Positions 17,790-27,124 are shown, counted from the first letter of the stretch. The stretch is DNA of 64,000 nucleotides from Synechococcus sp. CC9902 (GCF_000012505.1 NC_007513.1:992001-1056000); one strand, 5' to 3'. Made by a program: numbers and translations. Notes: generated by a model from the letters alone, not told the origin.

Positions 17790-18638
17790 CTGCGCATTGC
17801 GATTGCCGGAGATCTTCACGGCGCTTGGAGCGACGCTGACGAACTGCTGTTGGAGCGGCTTCAACCCGACGCTGTTTTGTTCGTCGGTGACCTCAGCGAT
17901 GGTGATCTGCGTTTGACACGTCGCATTGCCTCACTTCCTTATCGAGTGGCGGTCATCTTTGGGAATCACGACAGGGGATCTGACAAAACCGGTGGACTCC
18001 TGCGTCAGCAATTGGTTCTTCTGGGGGACCGTCACTGTGCTTGGGGTGTCCGTCGCTGGGAGGACCTTCCCTTAACAGTTGTTGGTGCACGGCCGTTCAG
18101 CGCCGGAGGTGGATTTCATCTCTCGAAGGCCGTGGAGGCCGTGTATGGCCCAGTCACCTTGGATCAGTCGGTGGATCGAATCTTGGCTGCTGCTGCCTCC
18201 GTTCCTTCCGAGGAACCTCTCTTGGTCTTGGCCCACTGCGGGCCTACAGGTTTGGGGTCTGATCCAGATAGCCCTTGCGGACGGGATTGGAAGAGTCCTG
18301 CCATCGATTGGGGAGATCAGGATTTATCGATTGCCCTGGATCGGATTGCTGTGACACGCCCCCCTGATCTTGTGGTGTTTGGTCATATGCACCATGCTCT
18401 TAAGCGAGGCTCGGGCTATCGACAAAGTCTTCTGCAAGATCGACGTGGCACGGCTTATCTGAATGCGGCCTGTGTGCCTCGCAGCGGTCTGGATGTCCAA
18501 GGACGAACATTGATTCATTTGTCCTGGGCTGAATTCAGTGGGTCGTCTCTGACCCATCTGAGTCATCGTTGGTACACGCCTGATGGTGGGCTTAGTCACC
18601 AAGAGTCGCTTCCCCTCGACAAACCTATGCAGTGCTGA
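17790..18638 (+). CDS. Metallophosphoesterase, TIGR04168-like, probable CTG start
   Basis: A calcineurin-like phosphoesterase of the cyanobacterial/plant TIGR04168 group. Metal motifs are GDLHG near the N-terminus, VGDLSDGD, FGNHDRG and the late VFGHMHHA. The first motif lies upstream of every ATG, GTG or TTG in the frame; the first such codon is a TTG at 17,850. The family N-terminus would match a start at CTG 17,790, giving LRIAIAGDLHG. The frame closes upstream at a TAG at 17,769-17,771. It overlaps the next gene by seven bases. Substrate unknown. Confidence 0.8.
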   Translation: MRIAIAGDLHGAWSDADELLLERLQPDAVLFVGDLSDGDLRLTRRIASLPYRVAVIFGNHDRGSDKTGGLLRQQLVLLGDRHCAWGVRRWEDLPLTVVGARPFSAGGGFHLSKAVEAVYGPVTLDQSVDRILAAAASVPSEEPLLVLAHCGPTGLGSDPDSPCGRDWKSPAIDWGDQDLSIALDRIAVTRPPDLVVFGHMHHALKRGSGYRQSLLQDRRGTAYLNAACVPRSGLDVQGRTLIHLSWAEFSGSSLTHLSHRWYTPDGGLSHQESLPLDKPMQC

Positions 18639-19714
18639 TTTACGTCTGTAGCAGCAGTCATGGGTTTGGACATGCGGCAAGGGATGCAGCCGTTTTGCAG
18701 CAATTGCGCTTGCGAAGGCCGGACTGGACGTTGGTGATGAGCTCCATGGTGGAACCTCGTTTTTTGCGGCTTCTATTAGGAGACGACAGCATCACCATTC
18801 GCGCCTGCCGTTGGGATGTCGGCATGGTTCAAGCCGATGCTCTCGGTGTTGATCGCAGCCAAACATTGGCGGCACTCAGCGCCTTGGAGACCGCACTTCC
18901 AGATCAGCTCATGGGGGAAGTGGAGTGGCTTCGTACTCAGGCCGACTCGGTTTTGATTTTCGGCGACATCCCACCAGCTGCTGCTGAGTTGGCAGATCGT
19001 GTCGATGCTCCCCTTGTGTGGATGAGCAATTTCGGCTGGGACGATATTTACCGCCCTTTAGGGGGGCGGTTTGAGCGCTGGGCCGATGCAGCCTTGGCTC
19101 AATACAAACGAGGACAGCTGCTGTTGCGGTGCCCCTTTGATTTGTCGATGAATTGGGGATTGCAGGAACTGGCCCTGGGTTTGGTCTGCACCCGTCCTCG
19201 GCCGCTTCCGTCTGATTGGGAGCGCGCCATACGTTCGCTCGATCAATCGCTGGTTTTGGTGGGATTCGGTGGTTTGGGCCTCCAGCTCGATCCCGAACTG
19301 TTTCTTCGTTGGCCACGCCATCACTTTTTAATGGCCTCTCCAGCGCAGGCCGTACAAGCGCTCGCTCTCCAACAAGTTCCAAATCTCACCCTTCTTCCAG
19401 GCTCCGTGCGGCCGATCGATGCCTTTCCGTTGTGCTCTCGACAGTTGGGTAAGCCTGGCTTCAGCACCTTCTGTGAGGCGTTGGATCAGGGAGTTGGCCT
19501 CCATGTGGTGGAGCGTCGTGATTTTGCGGAGGCGGCGGCTTTAATGACCGGTCTTCGACGGCATGGCGACCATCGAGTTCTGACAAGAGATCAGTTGGAA
19601 CGTGGAGACTGGCAATTGAATCTCTCGCTCAACGCGCCGGAATCTGGCCCTTTGCCGCACGACGGTGCTCAACGCGCTGCAGAAGCTTTGATCGCGCTGG
19701 CAGAAGCTCGATAA
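18632..19714 (+). CDS. Glycosyltransferase family 28-like protein
   Basis: A 360-aa protein. The N-terminus has SSSHGFGHAARD, the glycine/histidine loop typical of GT28/MurG-like and arabinokinase-type N-terminal domains. The C-terminal half carries a nucleotide-sugar-binding-like stretch with GKPGFSTFCEAL. GTG start at 18,632 overlaps the phosphoesterase stop, so the two are co-translated. Substrates are unknown. Cyanobacterial relatives are annotated as glycosyltransferases without proven activity. Confidence 0.7.
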   Translation: MLIYVCSSSHGFGHAARDAAVLQQLRLRRPDWTLVMSSMVEPRFLRLLLGDDSITIRACRWDVGMVQADALGVDRSQTLAALSALETALPDQLMGEVEWLRTQADSVLIFGDIPPAAAELADRVDAPLVWMSNFGWDDIYRPLGGRFERWADAALAQYKRGQLLLRCPFDLSMNWGLQELALGLVCTRPRPLPSDWERAIRSLDQSLVLVGFGGLGLQLDPELFLRWPRHHFLMASPAQAVQALALQQVPNLTLLPGSVRPIDAFPLCSRQLGKPGFSTFCEALDQGVGLHVVERRDFAEAAALMTGLRRHGDHRVLTRDQLERGDWQLNLSLNAPESGPLPHDGAQRAAEALIALAEAR

Positions 19715-19736
19715 TATTTTTTACCCAAAAAATATT
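19713..19736. repeat. 10-bp perfect AT inverted repeat at the gene end
   Basis: AATATTTTTT and AAAAAATATT flank an ACCC loop and overlap the TAA of the glycosyltransferase gene. There is no U-tract after it, but the hairpin may slow or stop transcription. Confidence 0.55.
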
Positions 19737-19963
19737 GTCTCCGTTGCTGCACTTTGGCTGGGTCACTTTTGTTTCAGCCACTCACTTTGTACGTTTTCAT
19801 ACATAGGTTCGATTAATCGACTGGCATATCTACCTATTGCATCCGATGATTTGTTCGACAAAGTCAGCCGGAAAGTTCCCCACTGTCGGGTTCTTTTGAG
19901 GTCTAGTCAATTACTGATGCGTTTTTTATGCATCGTTTGACCTTTATCCTTTGACACTTTTTT

Positions 19964-20686
19964 GTGGCTCTCTCAGGTGTGATTTGTCGCCACGGACTCG
20001 TATTGGCTGCGATGTCTGGAGTATTGGCCACATCTCTTCCGAGTGCTCCCGCCAGAGCGAGCTTTTTGCCCCCTGCGACGAGATCGCAGTTAGTGCATTT
20101 GCCTGATGTTCAGCCAACCCGAGCGATTCCTTACGTCATAACCCCCGAGCGTCGAGCGATGCTCAATACCATCCGTTTTGCTGAAGGCACGTGGAAGGGT
20201 GGCTTTGATGTGGGCTATCGAGTGATGTTTGGTGGTGGCTTGATGAGCTCCCTCAACCGGCATCCCAATCGGGTGATCTATAGCTCCCGCTATGCCAGTG
20301 CTGCTGCAGGGGCTTACCAATTCATGCCATTTACCTGGGATTTGGTTCGGCGAAGCTTGGGTGTGACCGGCTTCGGACCAGAGGTGCAGGATCAAGGAGC
20401 GCTGTTCTTGATTCAGCGTCGCAAGGCCCTCGGTCTCACAGACACAGGCAATCTTTCCCCGTATCTTGCAGCCAAATTGGCGCCGGAGTGGGCTTCATTC
20501 CCCACGCTTGCGGGTCGGAGTTTTTACGGGCAGCCCGTAAAAAAATACGATCGCCTTCTCTCGTTTTACAACGTCAATCTTGTGGAGTTACGGCGGATCC
20601 GCGACGAGCGTCGCCTTGAACTTTCTCAGGCGGCTAAGCCAGCCGTTTGCACAGGCTCTCGAATTGCCTGTGCAACGCAGCTCTGA
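19964..20686 (+). CDS. Lysozyme-like muramidase (GH104/lambda-endolysin type), secreted
   Basis: The 240-aa product has an N-terminal hydrophobic signal (LVLAAMSGVLATSL, possible cleavage after ARA). The domain at about residues 60-200 has TIRFAEGT with the likely catalytic Glu, GYRVMFGGG, then SAAGAYQFMPFTWD, typical of lambda lysozyme/DPBB-free GH104 muramidases. They cut MurNAc-GlcNAc bonds in peptidoglycan. GTG start. About 250 bases of AT-rich spacer with a GATGC/GCATC inverted repeat precede it. It is a chromosomal enzyme, not part of a prophage that I can see. Confidence 0.85.
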   Translation: MALSGVICRHGLVLAAMSGVLATSLPSAPARASFLPPATRSQLVHLPDVQPTRAIPYVITPERRAMLNTIRFAEGTWKGGFDVGYRVMFGGGLMSSLNRHPNRVIYSSRYASAAAGAYQFMPFTWDLVRRSLGVTGFGPEVQDQGALFLIQRRKALGLTDTGNLSPYLAAKLAPEWASFPTLAGRSFYGQPVKKYDRLLSFYNVNLVELRRIRDERRLELSQAAKPAVCTGSRIACATQL

Positions 20687-20693
20687 CCTTCGA

Positions 20694-21503
20694 TTACTCG
20701 TCAGTTTCACTTTGAAGGCGTCGTCCCATCGTGACTTGGGCAATGAAGTAAGCGGCGACTCCCCCAGCTAAGAACCCAAACGTGTTTCGAATGAGTGGCA
20801 ACCATTCCGAGGTGCGTGTGATCACTGGTGCAATGCCGAAGATGCCAAACAACATTCCCCACAGCGGTGAGAGCAGCAGTAGCCAGGCCCAAGCGACCGT
20901 TTCTCCTTCCTTACGCGGATAGGCGGCAAAACCTGCAATCAACCCTCCTAAAACCGATGTGGTGAGCGTCCAAAGCCACTGTTCCAAGGGCAAGCCAGGA
21001 ACGACCTGACATCCGCCGCGATCCAAGCAGATTTCGACGGCGCCCAATGCATCCAATACGGCGCCATCTTCACCGTGATCTTTGACGTAATACTGATTGC
21101 CGAATCTGGTCTGTAGTTCGACCCAATAGGTTCTCGGCATCATTGCGAAGTACGCATCGCCGACGTTGAAGTTGAGCAGATTGCCTCCTCTGGGGTCTGC
21201 TACAAGCAACAGGCTTCGTTCGTCGAGTCCCCAGAATTCTCGGATCGCTAATCCTGGTGTTCGTTCGTACTGGGTGAGAACCCGCAATTTCCATCCTGTT
21301 CGTTCTTCCACCTCTCCAAGTGATTCCTCCAACCGTTCTCGTTGGGTTTCGCTGAAAACCCTTGCGAGATCGATCACCGGCGTGGGGTGGTCGGGAAGGA
21401 GTTCAGGGTTGTCGTAAGCCAGCGCAGGTGATGCTGCCCCCCAAAGGCCGATGACCATGGCCAAAAGGGCGCCCCACAGGATTCGAATGCGATGTGTTCC
21501 CAT
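20694..21503 (-). CDS. TPM-domain protein, membrane anchored (Psb32-like)
   Basis: From ATG 21,503 the product is 269 aa with a signal sequence ending SPALA. A TPM domain follows: VIDLARVFSETQRERLEESL, RVLTQYER and the LNFNVGDAY stretch. Two or three membrane helices occupy the C-terminus. TPM proteins of chloroplasts and cyanobacteria (Psb32/TLP18-like) act in photosystem II repair, with the domain in the lumen. The frame continues upstream, but that part overlaps the divergent methyltransferase gene. Confidence 0.85.
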   Translation of the reverse strand: MGTHRIRILWGALLAMVIGLWGAASPALAYDNPELLPDHPTPVIDLARVFSETQRERLEESLGEVEERTGWKLRVLTQYERTPGLAIREFWGLDERSLLLVADPRGGNLLNFNVGDAYFAMMPRTYWVELQTRFGNQYYVKDHGEDGAVLDALGAVEICLDRGGCQVVPGLPLEQWLWTLTTSVLGGLIAGFAAYPRKEGETVAWAWLLLLSPLWGMLFGIFGIAPVITRTSEWLPLIRNTFGFLAGGVAAYFIAQVTMGRRLQSETDE

Positions 21504-21534
21504 GGACCTGCTGAATTGACGGGCATTCTCTCCA

Positions 21535-22713
21535 ATGGAATCGATGTCTGCGGCTTGCCCGTCATGGCTAGCAATGCATCTGAAACAGCTCGGCGGTGTG
21601 ACCTCGTTCCGCCAGTACATGGATCTTGCGCTCAATGATCCCAATCACGGCTTTTATGGCTCTGGTCGCGCCCAAATATCCCGCGATGGCGATTTCGTAA
21701 CGTCGACCGCCCTCGGGACTGATTTTGCCGGGCTCCTGGCCACCCAAGTGGAGCGATGGCTTGCTGAATTACCCGCAGATCTTCCAACACTTTCACTGAT
21801 TGAGATCGGCCCTGGAGAAGGCGATCTACTGGCTGATTTGGTGGATGCTCTAACGGACTTATCACCCCAAATCTTGCACCGCCTCGAATTGGTTCTTGTC
21901 GAGGCCAATCCAGGAATGAAGCAACGGCAACAAGCACGCTTGCAACACCTCACCAACATTCCGATGCGTTGGTGTTCGCTAGACGAGCTCTTGGCTGCGC
22001 CGTTGCGGGGCTTGGTGTTGGCCCATGAATTGTTGGATGCACTTCCCGTTGATCGACTGACCTTCGACGACGGAGTGATGTGGCAACAACTGGTGGAGCT
22101 TGATGACGATGGTGCACTGGTGTTTTCAAAGGGGCACGTGCCGCCCCAGCTCGCAGCCGAAATTGAGCGGGTCTGCAAACGCTGTGAACTGGTTTTGCCA
22201 CCGCCGGATGCTGAGCCGGGCTGGACGACGGAATGGCATAGCGGTTCATCGAATTGGTTCAAGCAGCTGAGTCAGGCCTTGGATCAAGGTGTGCTTCTGG
22301 TGGTGGACTACGCCTTAGAAATGCATCGTTATTACTCCGCTCGTCGTTCGGATGGCACGTTGATGGCGGTTCAGGCCCAACGGGCAGGTCTTTCTCCTCT
22401 CGATAAGCCTGGTTCGCAGGATTTGACCGCACACATCTGTATTGAAACCGTCGAAGATGCCGCCGTTCAAGCGGGATGGACCTGTATGGGGCAACTCAGG
22501 CAGGGCGAAGCTCTGCTCGCTCTCGGGCTCGCGGAACGTTTGTATGGCTTGCAATCGCTTCCGCCAGGAGACTTGCCTCAAGCCCTGCAACGACGAGAGG
22601 CAATGCTGCGGTTGGTGGATCCATCAGGACTCGGGGATTTTCGCTGGTTGTTGTTCGGCAAGGGGGTGAATCCAGCCAGCTTCAAGTTGCCAAGTGCTCC
22701 AGACAGTGCGTGA
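21535..22713 (+). CDS. MidA/NDUFAF7-type SAM-dependent methyltransferase
   Basis: A 392-aa protein of the DUF185/COG1565 family. Marks are [17 protein letters not shown] at the start, DFVTSTALG, the SAM loop [14 protein letters not shown], then [14 protein letters not shown] and LLVVDYALE. Mitochondrial relatives methylate an arginine in complex I during assembly; the bacterial role is not established, though an NDH-1 link is conceivable. It is divergent from the TPM gene and converges with aroB, overlapping its end by 32 bases. Confidence 0.88.
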   Translation: MESMSAACPSWLAMHLKQLGGVTSFRQYMDLALNDPNHGFYGSGRAQISRDGDFVTSTALGTDFAGLLATQVERWLAELPADLPTLSLIEIGPGEGDLLADLVDALTDLSPQILHRLELVLVEANPGMKQRQQARLQHLTNIPMRWCSLDELLAAPLRGLVLAHELLDALPVDRLTFDDGVMWQQLVELDDDGALVFSKGHVPPQLAAEIERVCKRCELVLPPPDAEPGWTTEWHSGSSNWFKQLSQALDQGVLLVVDYALEMHRYYSARRSDGTLMAVQAQRAGLSPLDKPGSQDLTAHICIETVEDAAVQAGWTCMGQLRQGEALLALGLAERLYGLQSLPPGDLPQALQRREAMLRLVDPSGLGDFRWLLFGKGVNPASFKLPSAPDSA

Positions 22714-23797
22714 TCTCGTCGCGGCTGATGTCGTTTTGAATCTCGACCGAACCGATCTCTGTCGGGATCACAAACCGAAGCTGACCGTCCCGGACTTTTT
22801 TGTCGCCTTGAAGTGTGTGCAACACAGCCTCCAGATTGAGTTCGGGCCAAGTTGTGGGTAAGCCTGCTTTGGCAATCAGCTGTTTTTGACGCTCTGCATC
22901 GCCCCGTGACCAGTTGCCCCGTTGGACGGCTAGCTCCCCAACAGCAACCATTCCGAGAGCAACAGCTTCGCCATGTAGCCAAGTTCCATAACCACACAGC
23001 GCCTCGACCACATGGCCAAAGGTATGGCCGTAGTTCAGGACGGCGCGGAGGCCTCCCTCCCGTTCGTCAGCCGCCACGATGCTGGCCTTGGCTGCCGCTG
23101 ATCGTTGCAGGATCGATTCGAGTGTTGTTCGCCCTAATCCATTGGGGCTACTTGGATCTTTGCATGATTCAAGTTCTAGGAACAGGTCGGTATCCCCGAG
23201 AATTCCATACTTGATCACTTCGGCCATCCCAGCTCGGAATTCTCGAATTGGGAGGGTGTCCAAGGTTGTTGGATCGATCAAGACCAGATGCGGCTGATGA
23301 AAAGCGCCGATCAGATTTTTGCCGCCAGGGTGATTCACCCCTGTCTTCCCTCCGATGGAGGCATCCACCATCGCCAACAATGTTGTTGGAACTTGAACGA
23401 CGCCGACACCTCGCAACCACGTTGCTGCGGCAAATCCGGTCATGTCTCCCACGACCCCACCGCCAAGGGCCAACAGCATCGAACTCCGTTCCAACTTGAA
23501 CGCAAATGCTGCGTCGTGGATTTGCGAAACGGTGCGTAAGTGTTTTTGCTCTTCGCCCGCTTCGATCACGAGCAATTCAACGTTGAATCCCTTCTCTTTC
23601 AAGCTGTTGAGGCAGGCTTCGCCGTAGGGACCGGCAACGTCTGCGTTACTGACCACAAGGATTTTTTTTCCTGGCTTTGCCCCGAGTCGATGGAGTTCAT
23701 CGCCCACTATTCCCAAGACACCGTCCCCTATGACGATGTCGTAGGGGTTGCGCTCGAGGGCGACGTTGATGCGGTGAGCGTGAATCGTCGTCGTCAT
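22682..23797 (-). CDS. aroB: 3-dehydroquinate synthase
   Basis: A shikimate-pathway enzyme that turns DAHP into 3-dehydroquinate using NAD and zinc. The ATG at 23,797 ([10 protein letters not shown]) gives 371 aa, the normal length. Key features include EQKHLRTV, the NAD-binding stretch [22 protein letters not shown] (positions about 100-120) and the zinc ligands in E, NYGHTFGH and HGEAVALGM. Its start codon overlaps head-to-head the possible ATG of the permease gene on the other strand. Confidence 0.97.
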   Translation of the reverse strand: MTTTIHAHRINVALERNPYDIVIGDGVLGIVGDELHRLGAKPGKKILVVSNADVAGPYGEACLNSLKEKGFNVELLVIEAGEEQKHLRTVSQIHDAAFAFKLERSSMLLALGGGVVGDMTGFAAATWLRGVGVVQVPTTLLAMVDASIGGKTGVNHPGGKNLIGAFHQPHLVLIDPTTLDTLPIREFRAGMAEVIKYGILGDTDLFLELESCKDPSSPNGLGRTTLESILQRSAAAKASIVAADEREGGLRAVLNYGHTFGHVVEALCGYGTWLHGEAVALGMVAVGELAVQRGNWSRGDAERQKQLIAKAGLPTTWPELNLEAVLHTLQGDKKVRDGQLRFVIPTEIGSVEIQNDISRDEITHCLEHLAT

Positions 23798-23843
23798 GGA
23801 ACTAGGGGAGCCCATCTACTCTCGCAGCAGAGAACCAAGCGTC

Positions 23844-24716
23844 GTGCGTAACAGTCTGACGGCATGGGCGTTTTTGTTGCCGGCACTCTTTTTAATCAGC
23901 CTGTCGGTTTTGATTCCAGCTCTGATGGCCTTGGTGATGAGTTTCACCGCCACTGGATTGGACGTCAGTGAGCCGCTTCGCTTTATTGGCTTCGCCAATT
24001 TTCAACGGCTTCTGGCTGATCCGATGGCGCGACAAGTCATGTTCACCACCTTTTTGTATCTGATTGGTGTCGTGCCACCGATTGTCTTGGGTGCACTGGC
24101 TTTGGCGGTGTTGGTGAATCAGAAGCTGCCTGGGCAGACGTTGTTGCGCGGCGCGTTCTACACCCCAGTTTTGGTGTCGATCGTTGTGGCAGCAATTGCC
24201 TTTCGTTGGCTCTATGCCGAAAACGGTCTGATCAATGGATGGTTTGCTGCTGTTTTTGGAGACACGTTCTCGCCCATTGGTTTTCTAACGGTTCCCCATC
24301 TGGCTCTTCCCGCCGTGATGCTCGTCACCCTGTGGAAGGGCTTGGGGTACTACATGGTGATTTTTTTGGCGGGTCTTCAGGGCATTCCAAAAGAGCTGTA
24401 TGAAGCTGCCGAGCTCGATGGCAGTGAGGGTTGGCGTCAGCACCTAGATATCACGCTTCCCCTGATGCGCCCCTACGTCACCCTCGTCGCTGTGGTGTCG
24501 TCGATCGCTGCAACGAAGGTGTTTGAGGAAGTGTTTCTGATGACGCAAGGTGGGCCGGCTGATGCCACGCGAACCATCGTTTATTACGTCTACGACCAGG
24601 CTTTTTCTGAATTGGAAATCAGTTACGCCTGCACCTTGGGTTTGGCTCTCTTTTTCATGGTGATGTTGTTAACTCTGGTGCGGTTGGTGCTGGCAGGCGA
24701 CCGATCCCTCATCTAA
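23844..24716 (+). CDS. Sugar-type ABC transporter permease (MalF-like), orphan
   Basis: Six membrane helices and the EAA loop EAAELDGSEGWRQ mark a binding-protein-dependent transport permease of the MalF/UgpA group. I place the start at GTG 23,844 (VRNSLTAW). An ATG at 23,796 in the same frame shares three bases with the aroB start on the other strand. No matching second permease, binding protein or ATPase is nearby, so it probably pairs with subunits encoded elsewhere. Substrate unknown, probably a sugar or glycerol compound. purK follows almost directly. Confidence 0.85.
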   Translation: MRNSLTAWAFLLPALFLISLSVLIPALMALVMSFTATGLDVSEPLRFIGFANFQRLLADPMARQVMFTTFLYLIGVVPPIVLGALALAVLVNQKLPGQTLLRGAFYTPVLVSIVVAAIAFRWLYAENGLINGWFAAVFGDTFSPIGFLTVPHLALPAVMLVTLWKGLGYYMVIFLAGLQGIPKELYEAAELDGSEGWRQHLDITLPLMRPYVTLVAVVSSIAATKVFEEVFLMTQGGPADATRTIVYYVYDQAFSELEISYACTLGLALFFMVMLLTLVRLVLAGDRSLI

Positions 24717-24751
24717 GGGTGCATTTCCCCAGTGGAGTGGCAAGCTTCCAA

Positions 24752-25951
24752 ATGAGCAGTGCTGAGCCAGGGATGTCCTCTTCGGACACGATGATCGGTG
24801 TAGTGGGTGGCGGTCAGCTGGCGAGAATGCTGGTGCAAGCTGCTTCTGCGCGTTCGATACCGATCGCAGTCCAAACCATCTCCGCGAGTGACCCTGCTGC
24901 TGAGGCTGCGGCCCGCGTTGTGGAAGCTGATCCCCGTGATGTAGCAGGAACGCGCGAGTTGGTGGAGGGTTGCGAAGGCATCACTTTCGAAAATGAGTGG
25001 GTCAATATCGACGCGTTGATTCCCCTCGAACAGCAGGGCGTTCGCTTTCGTCCCTCTCTGGCGTCTCTTGCTCCACTGGTCGACAAGTTGTCTCAGCGAA
25101 AGTTGTTGGACGACTTAGCGATACCCAGTCCACCTTGGTGTCCCCTAAGCCTGATTTCTCCAGCGCAACCATCTCTACCTCCGGGATGGAATTTTCCGGT
25201 GATGGCGAAAGCGGCCCGCGGTGGATACGACGGAAAGGGAACGATTGTTCTGAAAAATATTGATGCTCTGGCTCAGTTGCTCCGATCCGTCGATATTTCC
25301 GATTGGCTTTTAGAAACGTGGGTGCATTACGAGCGTGAGCTGGCCCTTGTGGTGAGCCGAGATTCCCAGGGTCGTCTTCGGAGCTTCCCACTGGTGGAAA
25401 CGCACCAACATGATCAAGTTTGCAACTGGGTTTTGGCACCAGCAGGAGTGGACCAGGATGTTGAAGCTCTCGCTTACAACGTTGCTGCTTCCTTGCTCAC
25501 CAAATTGAATTACGTGGGTGTGTTGGCCCTTGAATTCTTTTATGGACCTGCCGGTTTACAGGTGAATGAGATTGCGCCTCGTACCCACAACTCTGGTCAT
25601 TTCTCAATCGAAGCTTGTACCAGCAGCCAGTTTGATCAACAAGTGTGCATTGCAGCGGGTCTTCCCGTACCTACGCCAGAACTGAGGAGTGATGGCGCAT
25701 TGATGGTGAATCTTTTGGGCCTTAATCCAACCCAAGCTGCCCCGCTCGAGCAGAGATTGACTGCGCTTCGTGAAATCCCCAATGCACATCTTCATTGGTA
25801 TGGAAAATCACCTGAAACCCCAGGCCGCAAACTCGGCCACATCACTGTGTTGTTGAACGCCAGTGATGCAGAACATCGTGATCGGCAAGCGAAGGACGTT
25901 TTGACTGTTGTGCGAGGAATATGGCCCGAGTTTCCCTCAGTTCAGGACTAA
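24752..25951 (+). CDS. purK: 5-(carboxyamino)imidazole ribonucleotide synthase
   Basis: An ATP-grasp enzyme that carboxylates AIR to N5-CAIR in purine synthesis. Marks: IGVVGGGQLARML at the start, FENEWVNID, a KAARGGYDGKGT ATP-binding loop, and ALEFFYGPAGLQVNEIAPRTHNSGHFSIEA. Several starts are possible: GTG 24,719, or ATG at 24,752, 24,773 and 24,791; the core begins at the last. I list 24,752 as a compromise. The spacer after it holds the 6S RNA candidate, as in other cyanobacteria. Confidence 0.95.
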   Translation: MSSAEPGMSSSDTMIGVVGGGQLARMLVQAASARSIPIAVQTISASDPAAEAAARVVEADPRDVAGTRELVEGCEGITFENEWVNIDALIPLEQQGVRFRPSLASLAPLVDKLSQRKLLDDLAIPSPPWCPLSLISPAQPSLPPGWNFPVMAKAARGGYDGKGTIVLKNIDALAQLLRSVDISDWLLETWVHYERELALVVSRDSQGRLRSFPLVETHQHDQVCNWVLAPAGVDQDVEALAYNVAASLLTKLNYVGVLALEFFYGPAGLQVNEIAPRTHNSGHFSIEACTSSQFDQQVCIAAGLPVPTPELRSDGALMVNLLGLNPTQAAPLEQRLTALREIPNAHLHWYGKSPETPGRKLGHITVLLNASDAEHRDRQAKDVLTVVRGIWPEFPSVQD

Positions 25952-25964
25952 ACTTGTCCATGAA

Positions 25965-26150
25965 CTGCTGTGTTGGTGAAGGCCTTTTCTAGTGCTCTGA
26001 TCTGACTCTCTTTCGACTTGGGGAGGCTGTCGTGACGGTGACGTAAACCGGCCTTGTAGCCGGAAACGAAGCCCCACTTTGACTCCCCTTCTGGTTAACT
26101 CCAGGTCGACCACAATCGGTCACACGGCATGGTGGTTCACCCTCATAACT
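25965..26150 (+). ncRNA. ssaA: Probable 6S RNA
   Basis: The 227-base gap behind purK is rich in paired segments. GGTGAA (25,975-25,980) pairs with TTCACC (26,136-26,141) as a closing stem. GGGGAG (26,020-26,025) pairs with CTCCCC (26,083-26,088), and CCGGC/GCCGG forms an inner hairpin at 26,048-26,063. This rod with a large internal bubble and about 180 nt length suits 6S RNA, which binds the RNA polymerase holoenzyme by mimicking an open promoter. Cyanobacterial ssaA is known next to purK. Ends are approximate. Confidence 0.6.
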
Positions 26151-26178
26151 TGAACGCTTGATGCGTCGGCGTTTGCTC

Positions 26179-26472
26179 TTAGGGCCGATGGCGCTCCAGC
26201 GCACTTTGCAGTTGCGACGGTTCAAGATTGGTCACGATGAACACTTCTTGGACGCTGCTTCCTTTGCGAGCTACAAGCTTGTAACCTCCGCGGATTGTTG
26301 TAGACACTCGCAACTGAAGGGACTGACTTCGGCCCCTGACGCGATTGATGACGGCTGGGGTGATGGTTTGGATTCCTTTTTCGCCAGCAAGAGATTTCAG
26401 CCAAGGAATCAGGCCCTCGACATAGGTGCTGTGGGTGATGACGACCCGTCCCAAACCTGAATCAAAACCCAA
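26179..26472 (-). CDS. DUF2103 family protein
   Basis: The product matches cyanobacterial DUF2103/COG4031 proteins through VVITHSTYVEGLIPWL, ITPAVINRVRGRS, RGGYKLVARKG and QEVFIVTNL. It is a small basic protein, annotated in databases as a predicted metal-binding protein without proven role. The start is uncertain: the frame is open to 26,688, but the family begins near RVVITHST, so TTG at 26,472 or 26,454 is likely, leaving the upstream part to the divergent gene at 26,514. Confidence 0.8.
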   Translation of the reverse strand: MGFDSGLGRVVITHSTYVEGLIPWLKSLAGEKGIQTITPAVINRVRGRSQSLQLRVSTTIRGGYKLVARKGSSVQEVFIVTNLEPSQLQSALERHRP

Positions 26473-26528
26473 TGACTGGTGAAAGTTAGCGGGAATGGCT
26501 ATGCCAAAGAGAGGTGTTCTCGGTCGTG

Positions 26529-26756
26529 ATGCTGAAATCCGTCGATGCTGTGCACATCGCTGTTCATGGACCTCTGACCGAGGCCTGCGGCCCAAGGACA
26601 CGAATGCTGACGGCGGAAGTTCACGGTCCTGAGGTTCGGGGCCTCGCGCTCTGTCCAGGGCGTGTCGTTCGGTATGTGTTCGATGCACGCAACGAACACT
26701 TCAAAACCGTGGATCTTCTCAGGCTCGCAACGTCGAGCCGTAAGCCTGCGGCGTGA
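26529..26756 (+). CDS. Hypothetical protein, about 75 aa
   Basis: A rightward frame with natural-looking protein composition, alternating beta-like first half and a helical basic C-terminus (FDARNEHFKTVDLLRLA). Possible starts are GTG 26,514, GTG 26,526 or ATG 26,529. It converges with clpS, ending one base before the clpS stop codon, and is divergent from DUF2103. No family recognised. Confidence 0.55.
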   Translation: MLKSVDAVHIAVHGPLTEACGPRTRMLTAEVHGPEVRGLALCPGRVVRYVFDARNEHFKTVDLLRLATSSRKPAA

Positions 26757-26757
26757 C

Positions 26758-27054
26758 TTAACAGCGATCTAAGGGAGCCATGGTGAGTCCCTCCGTTTGC
26801 AGTTGTAAGTGATAGAGCTCAGCCTGCTCAAGCGGGCCACGCCACACCTCGGCTGACCCTTGACCATCAATGCGATGGGCCAGCCCCCAGGCCTTCTCTT
26901 CATCCATACCGGGGATGATCTTTCGAAGACAATCCACCACGTGCTGAAACGTGTTGACGTCGTCGTCGAGAACGATGACTTTGGCTTCCGGATAGCGCTG
27001 AGTGGTTTTCTGCCGCTCCAGAAGCGTCGAAGAAGAAGGGCTGGAGCTGGTCAT
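26758..27054 (-). CDS. clpS: ClpS adaptor protein
   Basis: A 98-aa adaptor that hands N-degron substrates to ClpC/ClpP. The ATG at 27,054 starts a Ser-rich tail, then the core with [34 protein letters not shown] and the [11 protein letters not shown] helix. The substrate-pocket region around the DDDVNTF loop is intact, with Asp where many bacteria have Asn (DDD for NDD). The longer open frame upstream overlaps the petN promoter region and is not part of it. Confidence 0.95.
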   Translation of the reverse strand: MTSSSPSSSTLLERQKTTQRYPEAKVIVLDDDVNTFQHVVDCLRKIIPGMDEEKAWGLAHRIDGQGSAEVWRGPLEQAELYHLQLQTEGLTMAPLDRC

Positions 27055-27124
27055 GACAGTAATTTTCAATGGTGCCGGAGCAAACGCAAACCTAGGTAGG
27101 ATTTTTGAAACAGAGCTGTATTCA

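Noticed and set aside
19964-20686. Prophage lysis gene
   Set aside because: The lysozyme-like domain is phage-like, but it has a signal peptide and lies among core cyanobacterial genes with no holin, terminase or structural genes.
26158-26460. Rightward 100-codon frame opposite DUF2103
   Set aside because: The minus strand carries clear DUF2103 motifs, so this is its shadow.
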